The notes beneath the pieces were generated by a model. The model did not search any database, was not told the DNA's origin, and saw only the letters and a program-made list of their open reading frames with translations. Position numbers and translations under genes: made by a program. Below, one piece after another: positions 55,080 through 64,000 of a DNA stretch of 64,000 nt (positions within the stretch are counted from its first letter, which is position 1; each line of letters starts with the position of its first letter). The stretch spans positions 156,501 to 220,500 of the forward strand of contig CAJZBQ010000052.1 in the NCBI GenBank assembly GCA_914767885.1, written 5' to 3'. This stretch comes from Blepharisma stoltei. Taxonomy: Eukaryota; Ciliophora; Heterotrichea; Heterotrichida; Blepharismidae.

Positions 55080-56450
55080 AATTATTTAATGGAAGAGTCA
55101 GATTAAGACATTAATAGCTCTAATCAGACTTTTCAATCACTGAAAAAGCTATCAGAAAAGTTTGGCCCTGGCTATATACTGATAAAAGCAATACCATTAA
55201 GGCAAACAAAATAATATTTTTACAAATTTATTCGATTAATTGAAATAAAAATATCATTTAGTTCTTTTTAAAAGAAAATCAGTCTAAAATTTCCAATCAA
55301 GATAGAAATGAAGCTTATATTAGGCGAATTGAGAAGTTTTTATGACTACACTTTCCTAGTTAAATAGAAAAGCTTTAAAGTGTTTTTGAAATATATGAAT
55401 CAATATCTCAAGGCATAAAAAAGCAAGGATGAATTAATGGTAATCAAAACAAAAAAAGTAGCAGATGTCAAAGAAGACACTAGAAGAAAAATATGACTTG
55501 CTTGATAGAAATATAAGATGTAAGGTTATAGAATTACAGAATAAGTTGAAGCTAAAATAATCAAAAAGGTTTTAAATTTAAAAAAACTGATTTCAAAGAA
55601 GTCTGAATTAGATAGATGATTATTTCAATATAATTTTTAATGTATACTTATTAGAACCTGCTAATGAAATAAGAAATATTAACACTGAATGAGAATTTTT
55701 ATGCTTTTATTATATCTTATTAAAACATAGGGAGTTATTAGTATATATTATTATATGTAATTAAGTAATTTAAAAACCTCCATGAAATGTGAAAATAATT
55801 GAGGCGATGAAAATGGAAATTTAAAAAATCAATAAAATCGAATTGATTTATTTGGAGTTCCATTTTATGATTATGGTGAAAATTCGATACTTTATGCGAT
55901 TTTTGAGCAGCTTGTGAATGGGATTTTTCTATTTTATCACAAATTTGAATTAGCAGTTATTAAAAGAGGGTATTTGATTAAAATAGAAGAAAAGATAAAT
56001 GCAAGCTATAAAGGTATAAGGAATTCACAAATAAAACTTGAAATGTAAGTTGGATTATCAAAACCTTCAAATAAAACAACAAAACCTTCTGGAAATCACT
56101 CAGAAATTAAGAAATTTTGCTACAAACTGGAAGGAGGGGCAAGCTTAAATCATCATATCTAGTAAACAGAAGCTGACACTAGTAGTCTATGCAATGTAGA
56201 GATTATTTCAAATATAAAGCTGTTAGTGACAGTGAGAAGTCCATAAAAACATTTTCTATCTTATACCAGCAATGAAAATACTAAAAGACTCTGAAATTCC
56301 AGAATAAGAAATTGAGACTAGCAATAAGCCAAACACTAGAATTAATTCGAAAGGAAAAAAAAGAAATAAGATCCAAAAAGCAAAAACAAAACAAAATCTA
56401 TTCAGAATTCCCAGAACCTCAGAAACCATATCCAAAGAAGCTTTAATATG
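55080..56450. pseudogene. Relict coding region, heavily decayed
   Basis: Short coding-like runs are separated by TAA/TAG and frame changes: for example near 55310-55480 RRIEKFLWLHFPS and SVFEIYESISQGIKKQG, and near 55880-55980 FEQLVNGIFLFYHKFELA, which distantly recalls the kinase-family segment LLNGFFLLHNLGLAHND. No intact gene. Part of this may be decayed members of the kinase family found downstream. Confidence 0.4.
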
Positions 56451-56529
56451 CCACATGTATTATAAATTTCACTCCTAGAAAGCCGGAAGTCACGTTTCTA
56501 TGTTTAAAGAGATTATAACCATCTACCTT

Positions 56530-56800
56530 CTCTAAGCACAAAAAGGCAAAGTGCCACCATAAACAAGCCAGCACTGTTTGGGTAAAATTCTAATTAATCA
56601 ATATAAAGACCATCTAAAGATAGTAGAGAAAAGATTTCTATTAAAACAATGGAGAAAGGCATCTTTTTATCCTCACTTTTAAAAGTATTTTTTTTGAAAA
56701 AATATTTTTTCTTAAAAATATTTTTCTTGCTTTAAATTATCGTAAAAGCCTATCCAAATGCAAAATTCTATTCCTTCTGTGGAGAAAAGAAATTAAAGCA
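56530..56800 (+). pseudogene. Decayed copy of the C2HC/zinc-ribbon gene
   Basis: Nucleotide match to the 3' end of 53632-54390: a stretch like AGTGCCACCATAAACAAGCC against the parent AGTGTCATCATAAATAAGCC, and a final AYPNAKFYSFCGEKK against YYPNAKFCSFCGEKK, with a ribbon Cys changed to Tyr and stops between. It is followed, as in the parent, by TTAATAATAGCCAGACAAAT and an EF-hand gene. Confidence 0.7.
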
Positions 56801-56896
56801 AAAATTAAAATATTGCCTAGAGTCAAATTAATAATAGCCAGACAAATGATTGTCGTCCATATTTTACTTCTTCATTTAAGTCTATAATTAACGTAT

Positions 56897-57343
56897 ATGT
56901 TTTTCGAGAGTTACAAGGAGCTTGAGGACTGTTTTTCTCTATTCGATAGTAACCGCAATGGTTACCTAAATGCCGAAGAGTTAGGTCATGCCTTACGTGC
57001 AATGGGACTAAACCCATCTCAATGTCAAGTTGAAAAAATTTTGCAGTCGGTAGACCGTTCTCATAGAAACGAGATGAGTATAGACGAATTCAGTCAGCTT
57101 TGTGGAATGTCTAGGCCACAAACGAAAATATCTAAACAGCATCTGATGAGACGAATAGCGAAGTTTGATGCAGACAAGAATGGCTTTATTGATGCGAGAG
57201 AACTTAAAAGTGTTCTAAGAGCCAACGGGGAAAGCTTAGAAGAAAACCATGTTGAAGAGATTTTAAGGGATTTTGACACGAATAGAGATGGAAAACTTAG
57301 TATTGAAGAATTAGCGGTCGGTCTCCTCGGGAGGAGCAAATAA
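56897..57343 (+). CDS. Four-EF-hand calmodulin-like protein (copy 2)
   Basis: Uninterrupted 148-aa frame, closely similar to 54491-54943 throughout. Loops DSNRNGYLNAEE, DRSHRNEMSIDE (degenerate), DADKNGFIDARE and DTNRDGKLSIEE. The 5' flank is also duplicated. Unlike its neighbour, this copy stayed intact. Confidence 0.9.
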   Translation: MFFESYKELEDCFSLFDSNRNGYLNAEELGHALRAMGLNPSQCQVEKILQSVDRSHRNEMSIDEFSQLCGMSRPQTKISKQHLMRRIAKFDADKNGFIDARELKSVLRANGESLEENHVEEILRDFDTNRDGKLSIEELAVGLLGRSK

Positions 57344-57625
57344 TAAGCAATCAGTATTTCTTTAAATATGGAAGTATGATAAGGACTAAGAAAGTCTATA
57401 CTGCTTCATCTTTGAAAATTTATAGCTTATAAAAAATTAAATATTTATAAGGGTAATAATTTAAGCTAATAACAGCAAATAGATAGATGCCAAATACGTC
57501 TGATTGAGATCTAAAATGCTTAAAAGCTAAGGTCTAGGGATTAGAAGCAGAAAACTCAGAATCCTTTAAAGTATTTATACAATAAAATTTTAAATTTTTG
57601 ATGAAAATTTTGTAGAGTCCATATA

Positions 57626-59275
57626 ATGAATAATGAAAGAGAGTGGGAATTTTTATATTTGCTTGAGCCTTATTATAAAGAGCTAGATAAAGAAAAAGAA
57701 TTCAAAAGAATTAATGAAACGCAGATAATGCCTTCTTATACAGATTATGCAGCAATTGCAGAGAAAATATCATATGAAAATTGTATCAGATTCCTTGATT
57801 TTTTAAAAATATATGAAGTATTTTGAGAAGTCGAAAAATTTGAAGATTTTACTTTAGAAACAGCAAAGAAAGTCCTTAATTTACTAAATGATAGCCTTTT
57901 CAACGAAAGTAAATTTTCCCCGAAGAAGCCAAAATATGCCACTTATTCATTGATAGAGAAATTTAAAATAAATATAGCTTATCAGTTCTCGAAGTCTACT
58001 AATAAAAACGAAATTATTGATTGACTTTTAATCTCTGAAGAGATTAGAAATAGATGAAATTATATCGATATGACAGCCTTAATGAAATCAGGCTGCAACT
58101 TTTTTATGAAATATAATGGTGAAAGAGAAATAACTGACCAAAAAATGCTGATTTTACTCAATAAATTTATAGGCAACGATAAAAATTATAGTGAACAGCT
58201 AGGAAAGAATGCTTTAAATTGATTAAAAGTTTATCATGATGAAAGATCTTGAATAACTAAAGCAATTTTGAGTGCTTTATCAAAAAACAATTACATTATT
58301 AGTAAAGGTGATAAGATGCTAACAGAAATTGAAAATAGATTAAATTATTGAAAATTTGATGCCAAAAGGAAGATAAAAATATACAGAAGAAGGATTGTCG
58401 CTTTTTTTAATAATACTGAAAAGCAATCAAAGAGCCTTAAAATCACTAAACAATCAGAAATCTCAGAGATAAAACCATTAGTTCTTCTACCAGAAAAGCA
58501 AGTAGTAATATTTCGATGCACTTACAAAAACAAAGCAGCAGTCATAAAAGAATATCAACTAAAAGCACTTCAAAAAGAAAAAATAAAGGAGATTTCTAAT
58601 GAAATAGCAAATTCAATCTATCTCAGCAAGCACAATAAAACTCGGATTTTTTTGCGTTATTATGGATTATATCTTAAAACAAATAACAGTGAGTATCACA
58701 TTGGATTTTTAATGGAAGATTGCGATTCTGATTTGCAATCTTATATAGATAATGGAGGAGATGTTTGCTTAGATGAAATGGTCGATTCCCTATTAAACGG
58801 ATTTTTCTTGCTTCACAATTTAGGATTAGCCCACAATGATATCACACCAAAAAATATATTTATCCAAAAAAAGGGGACTAAAATCCAACCTAAAATCGCT
58901 GACTATGGCATTTCCTCCACATTTTCTTCAATTTCTGGAGCGTCTCTACATAAAACAGTAGCAGCTGTCAAAGGGACAAATTCATTCATGGCTCCAGAAG
59001 TCCAAGACCCATTAAATAATCGTGACTCATTTATGAAAGTAAATCGAATGAGAGCTGATGTTTTTTCCCTCGGAATGGTATTTTTATACTTAATCACTAA
59101 GCAACCACCTCCAGAAGGAAAATTAGATAGAGAAGATTACATAGAAATAGAAAAGGAGAATGTAAAAACTTCTTGGCTAAAAAATATTTTGAACTGGATG
59201 CTTCCAAGAGATCCTGAGAAAAGAAAAAAGCTCGGTGAAATAATAAAATTGAAGAAGATGCAAATTATGGATTAA
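57626..59275 (+). CDS. Atypical protein kinase-like protein with novel N-terminal domain (copy 1)
   Basis: 549 aa in one frame with many TGA-Trp codons and no insert. Residues 1-260 form a helical domain shared only with the tandem copy (EWEFLYLLEPYYKELD, EVEKFEDFTLE, SLIEKFKINIAYQFSKST). The kinase-like part has AAVIKEYQ (Lys), MEDCD hinge, AHNDITPKN (catalytic Asp and Asn kept, Arg to Asn, and Lys to Thr at +2), ADYG in place of DFG, MAPEV and DVFSLGMVF. No clear glycine loop. Likely weakly active or a pseudokinase. Confidence 0.82.
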
Positions 59276-59526
59276 GATAATGAAGATTTAATTTATAGTA
59301 AGTTAAATTGAAATAATTTTTCTTTTCTTTTATCTTTAGGTTGGCTTCAATATGCAGCAATAAATTTTATCGAATCAACTTTGATGAGAAAGCAAGGCTT
59401 CGCTAATTTATTTCTTTTATATCTGATGTGCTTATAAATTTCAAGTTAGATAGATAATGCTTGAATATCAAATTTGGTGCAAGTTTATATTTTTGAGACA
59501 AATTTTATAGAATTATAAATTATATA

Positions 59527-61549
59527 ATGAGTATTAATCCAAATTGAGAATTTTTGTCTTTGCTTGAGCCTTATTACGAAGAACTAGATAGTGAAAAAGA
59601 ATTCAGAAGAGTTAATGAATCGCAGATAATGCCTTCCTTTGAAGATTATAATACAATCGTGGGGGAAATATCTTGGGATAAAATCAAAAAATTCTATGAG
59701 TTCCTGCAAATATATGCGATCTTTTGAGAAGTCGAAAAATTTGAAGACTTTACTTTAGAAATCGCAAAAAAAGTCCTTATATCACTAAATAATGATATTT
59801 TCAGAGAAAATCCCAAATCCAAAAAAAAATCTACTTCAAAGCAACCAAAATATGCAACTTTTTCTTTGATAGAGAAATTTAAAATAAATATTGCTTACCA
59901 AATTTCTAAATCAACCTCAAATGACGAGATATCTGAATGGCTTTTGATTAGTGAAGATATAAGAAATAAATGGAAAGAAATTGATATGAAGTCATTGATG
60001 AAATCAGGCTGCAACTTTTATATGAATTATAATGGGAATACAGAAATAGCTGATTCAAGAATACTGATTTTGCTCAATAAGTTCATTGGCAGAGATAAAA
60101 AATATCGACAACATTTAGCAATCTATGCCTATAATTGGCTAGATACCCATTATGATGCAGACCATTGAACATGCAAAGCAATTTTAAGTGCTTTAAAGAA
60201 CAACCCTTATAAATTTAGCACTGTTCAAAATGAAAAAATAAAAGAAATACAAAACGCTGTCGGATATTGAAAATATGATACTAAAAATGAGATAAAACGA
60301 TATCAACAAATGATTAAAAATTGAATTAATAAAAAAGGAAATAAAGCCAAGACGTTTAATATAATTTCCAAATCTGAAATCTTGGATAAATCTGAAATTG
60401 CAAAAAATGATTCGAAAAAACTAAAAGTTTTTCGATGCAACTATAAAATATCAGAGGCTGTCTTAAAAGAATACGAAGTAGAGAATTTTGATAATAGCAA
60501 AATAAAAGGTATTTGCGAGGAAATAGCAATTTCAATTTTCTTAACTCCCCCACTCAACGATTGAACAAAACCATTGGAAAAATCTCTATTTTTTGCCCAA
60601 AAACCCACCCTCCGTGAGTGAACAATCTTTTTTTAATAGAAAAAATTTTTTTATGAAAAAAAAATTGATATAGAAGTAATAATTAGTATAATGAAGCATC
60701 GAGCTAATTCTGTTAAATTTTAAAAAAATTGCGTATTAAAATATAAATTTTATAAATTAAATTAATTGCTTCCCAATTTTTACGAATTTGGATTTTTTAA
60801 AATTTCGACAAAACAATAAAATTTATATATAATTGTTTTTTAAAAAAAATTAAGCGAACAAATTTTTTTGTTCACTCATGGAGGGGGGAGTAAGCAAAAA
60901 TAATGTTACTAATATTTTTATGCATTATATTGGCTGATATTTTGAGAAAAAAGAAAATAGGTATTGTATAGGAATTTTAATGGAAGACTGTGATAAAACC
61001 TTATATGATTATATAAATAAAGTAGATGAGACTCTATTAAATGAAATAATCGATAAGTTATTAGGTGGATTTTTCTTGCTTCATAATTTAGGATTAGCCC
61101 ACAATGACATCAAGCCACAAAATATATTTATAAAAAAAATCGGGAATAAAATTCAACCTAAAATTGCTGACTATGACATTTCCTCAGCATTTTCTTCGAA
61201 TGCTGGAGCATCTGTACATAAAACAGTATCTGCAGTCCAGGGAACAGCAGCATTTATGGCTCCAGAAGTGCAAAAATTATATAAAAGAAAAGTAAAAGTT
61301 ATGAAAATAAATAAATTAAGAGCTGATGTTTTTTCACTTGGGATTGTCTTTCTTTGGTTGAAAATAAAAAAGGATCCTCCAATTGGGCCAAAAGATAGAA
61401 AAGATTACATCAAACGCGAAATGAAGGATTTGGATAATCCTTGATTGGCAGAACTTTTGAAATCAATGCTTGTTTATGATCCAAGAGAAAGAAAAAAATT
61501 TGGTGAATTAATCAAATTAAAAGAAAAAATTATGCCCAGAAGCAGCTAA
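59527..61549 (+). CDS. Atypical protein kinase-like protein with novel N-terminal domain (copy 2)
   Basis: Blocks 59527-60543 and 60893-61549 give 557 aa, paralogous to copy 1 along the whole length (NWEFLSLLEPYYEELD, EKFEDFTLE, SLIEKFKINIAYQISKST). The kinase-like part has EAVLKEYE, MEDCD, AHNDIKPQN (Lys at +2 present), ADYD in place of DFG (Gly lost), MAPEV and DVFSLGIVF. The two copies have thus lost different catalytic features. A MITE cuts this copy but not copy 1. Confidence 0.82.
60544..60892 (-). mobile_element. MITE (reverse) in kinase-like copy 2
   Basis: TA at 60542-60543 and 60891-60892; left double terminus, right hairpin. Removal gives ISIFLSKNNVTNIF, matching NSIYLSKHNKTRIF of the uninterrupted copy, an independent check of the boundary. 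Confidence 0.92.
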
Positions 61550-62535
61550 GATAATCGAAGATTTATATGCAAAAAGATAAGTATTCATAAGCATAAAACT
61601 TCTAAACTGCCTGAATAAAAGTTTATATTCTCTCGTTTTATAAACATGATATTTTAAGTAAATTTGATAACCCTTTTTCCAATGCAATTCTTCATATTTT
61701 CTGTATAATCTCCAACGAAATGCTTATATTGAATATCTCTCTCCTATTATTTTATATACTATTAAATCTCCCTATTAAGTTTTGCTGAAAAGTTTACCCT
61801 CATTCTCCAAATAACTCTTTATAATATTCTTTTAGTGGCTTTCTTAAAAAATTTTGTTAAAATTTTATTCCCTTATTATTATTATGATAGGCTCTTTTTT
61901 AATTTTTGTAGAGACATAAGAAATTATAATGAATAATAATATATATCAAAGCTAGGAATTTTCTGATTTTACTTCTAGGTATTTATAAAATGTTGGAGAA
62001 AAAATAATTCAAAAGATTATATCGATTTCCAGTGATGCCAGGCTATAAAAATACAAAAAATATATTAATGGAAGGACTTAATCTTATTTAGAAGTTTAAA
62101 AAGTTCCCTATAAATTTTTGTCTGTTTAGCAGCTAGCTAAGTTCTGCAATTTTTGTGCTGCGATTCTCCTTCTGTCGTGCTGTTAGCTAGCACACTACTA
62201 TGTAGCAAAGTGGATTGGCCACTATTTTGCGAATTAGGCTAAAAAATCCAATTTCTAGTTCCTTTAAGCTTAAATTTTCCTTTATAATAGTCTTGTAAAA
62301 ATGCTCTAAAAAGTCGATTGTGAGACAAGTACTCTAGAATTGCCATCCGCAAAAAATCAACTGTATAAAATCAGCCAACATCATAAGGCTTTCCCTGCAG
62401 TTAGTGCTCTATGCTGAGACAGCTCGATGGGTTAGTTGCGTAGAATTTTATTTATATTATTATAAGAACACTTGCCAGAATGTGAAATACACTCCTTTAT
62501 TCTTTATTGACGAACCCAAGATAAAAATTTCATGC
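61550..62535. other. Intergenic, no gene seen
   Basis: AT-rich with scattered stops in all frames; no repeat class of this window recognised. Confidence 0.35.
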
Positions 62536-62539
62536 TAAC

Positions 62540-62700
62540 TATCAAAATGAAGTTATATTGATGAAATGACTAAATGGATTATTATTACCGAAGAGATAAG
62601 AAGGAAATGAAAATCAATTGATATTAATTGTGACAAAAAATACCCTGTTAGATTTATTTATGCTTTTTTTTTACAGCTAAAAATGATTAAAAATTCAAAT
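62540..62700 (+). pseudogene. Relict of the kinase-like family N-terminal domain (copy 3)
   Basis: With TGA as Trp the stretch reads DEMTKWIIITEEIRRKWKSIDI, matching NEIIDWLLISEEIRNRWNYIDM of copy 1. The frame is lost on both sides. Confidence 0.65.
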
Positions 62701-63269
62701 CGTTTTTATTATTCTGCATAATTTATGTGGCAATAAGCCTGAAAACAATCTAGTTGTAAAAAAGGGGGGAAATTGCTAAAAATGGCAAACTATTATATTT
62801 CATCTATGATTTCTTAATCTGCAGCAGTATTTTCTATAATACCTCAATCCAGTATGCAAGGGAATTATAATTTCGCAGCACCTGAGATAGTAATTTTCTA
62901 GATGCTAAAATATATAAAGCGAAATAAATAGAATGGGGGCTGGGGTTGGCTCTGATTAGACATCTGTATGACCTTCTGAAGGAGTTATAGAATAGATTAT
63001 GCAAGAGCTAAATGAAAAATGTTAAAATTGAAAAAAATTATTGACGAAAATGGCTAGGAGTAATCCCAGAAAAACACTTAGATTTGAGGGCTGATTAAAT
63101 TTAAAAAGCTAATACGAGGATTCCGCGCCATCCTCGGGAAAGCGCTATATTGATTTCCGAGCACTTTGAGAAATTTAGGGCTATTTATTTTTACTTCTTC
63201 TGCAGAAGTGCATTCATTTGCAATCTTATTCTATTATTTTGTACAAAGTTGTAATATTTGCTGACATCT

Positions 63270-63568
63270 CTTATATACCTTTCTCCAATATAAAGATGCT
63301 AAATTTTGTAGTTTTAAAAAGGCTTTCTAAGTCAGAATCGCGCAAATTATTGCCAGTAAATGCTAATCCTGTTATTTTATGCCCATATTGTTCTACCAAC
63401 AAACCAAATACACTTTTTAGTTAGATGACAGTCTTCTATTTTAATTTTGGTTATTATAGAATCAGTCTCAATCATATAATTTATCATTTCTCGTAATTCA
63501 TCTTCTGACTTGAATTTTAGTACAATAATATCGCGCGGCATAGAGATTACTCCTCGACGAGGTGCCAT
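63270..63568 (-). pseudogene. LRR-like fragment with a one-base frameshift
   Basis: The frame from 63568 (MAPRRGVISMPRDIIVLKF.., ..IKIEDCHLTK) breaks in a run of five A near 63419-63423. One base fewer continues as SVFGLLVEQYGHKITGLAFTGNNLRDSDL, which looks like a leucine-rich repeat, until a TAA near 63277. Either a decaying gene or a sequence error. Confidence 0.45.
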
Positions 63569-63895
63569 TTTACTTTATGTTGCATAATCTGCTGCATAAA
63601 TTTTTATTTATAAGTATTATTGTAATTTATTTCTGTTTATTCTGTGCTTGATGTGATTTGCCTTTTAAGCATAGACTTGATGATTCTATTTCTTGATTAT
63701 ATAATTTTTGATAGAAAAAAGTGTTTCTGCTACATTAATAGGTCGGGATACAGAATATGAATCTAAGTTATACTGAAATTGCTATTAAAGACAATAAGAC
63801 TTCATTATGCATTTTATTTCATTATTATGTACAAAGCACCAGAAATGTTTGAATATTTAGACTAAATATAATTAACATTAATACTCTACTTAAGA

Positions 63896-64000
63896 GCAAC
63901 ATGAAATTTATGAAAAATCATGGTCAAGTATCAATGTGAGGGATGAAGAACCTTTAGCAAATCATTCTATTCCGAAATTAATCGAAGATTTAAATGCAAA
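63896..64000 (+). CDS. Possible start of a coding block cut by the window edge
   Basis: An open frame (EQHEIYEKSWSSINVRDEEP..) runs to the right edge, with coding-like composition and two Trp-region codons. Too short to assign; it follows a TA-rich boundary that could be an insert end. Confidence 0.3.

Noticed and set aside
63105-63170. Small GC-rich palindrome CGAGGATTCCGCGCCATCCTCG
   Set aside because: Too short and single; no flanking duplication or TATAGCC ends.

Overview
This window is most likely germline (micronuclear) DNA of a heterotrich ciliate close to Blepharisma; that is inferred from the sequence. Three observations support it. (1) Conserved reading frames run through many in-frame TGA codons where a tryptophan fits, while TAA and TAG end genes, so TGA is read as Trp. 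(2) Two paralogous protease genes each carry a 15-nt intron at the same place. (3) Almost every gene is cut by inserts that break the frame, and removing each insert at a TA dinucleotide (or at one copy of a short direct repeat) restores it. These inserts behave as internally eliminated sequences (IESs). The window is AT-rich; the longer retroelement-like inserts are visibly more GC-rich than the host genes.

Layout. 2-751: C-terminal part of a multi-pass membrane protein. 752-3264: intergenic, with a relict kelch-like gene, nested mobile elements and a foldback repeat. 3265-22843: one giant gene for an RNF213/mysterin-type AAA+ protein (about 4,530 aa after removal of some 17 inserts), with AAA2, AAA3 and AAA4 nucleotide sites and an RZ-type zinc finger but no RING that I can see. 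22938-27076: an intact kelch-like gene and a decayed tandem copy. 28577-30277: PP2C phosphatase (+). 33335-30395: MORN-repeat protein with a myristoylation-type N-terminus (-). 33591-35028: single-pass membrane protein. 36984-35309: RING-CH plus FHA protein (-). 37067-39165: otubain-type deubiquitinase. 39254-41238: alpha-helical protein, possibly Nup85-like. 43744-45302 and 47421-50020: two membrane-anchored pepsin-family proteases, the first lacking its second catalytic Asp. 45513-45944: small ML-domain-like secreted protein. 51105-50107: coiled-coil protein with a small C-terminal domain (-). 52687-51803: small basic protein (-). 53001-54943: two C2HC zinc-finger genes and an EF-hand gene. 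55080-57343: relict region and a second EF-hand gene beside a decayed zinc-finger copy. 57626-61549: two tandem pseudokinase-like genes with a shared novel N-terminal domain, then relics of the same family.

The inserts fall into recognisable classes: short TA-bounded IESs (64 to about 220 bp, several at 64, 72-74 and 86); MITEs with C-rich termini and a constant asymmetric architecture but different terminal sequences; GC-rich SINE-like elements with 9-18 bp target duplications, a conserved 5' start ending in AAAATGG and a TTAATC-type tail; foldback elements with TATAGCC ends; and one Mutator-like MITE. Several are nested up to three deep. Ubiquitin-related genes (RNF213-like, RING-CH/FHA, otubain) recur in the window, but nothing shows that they act together.
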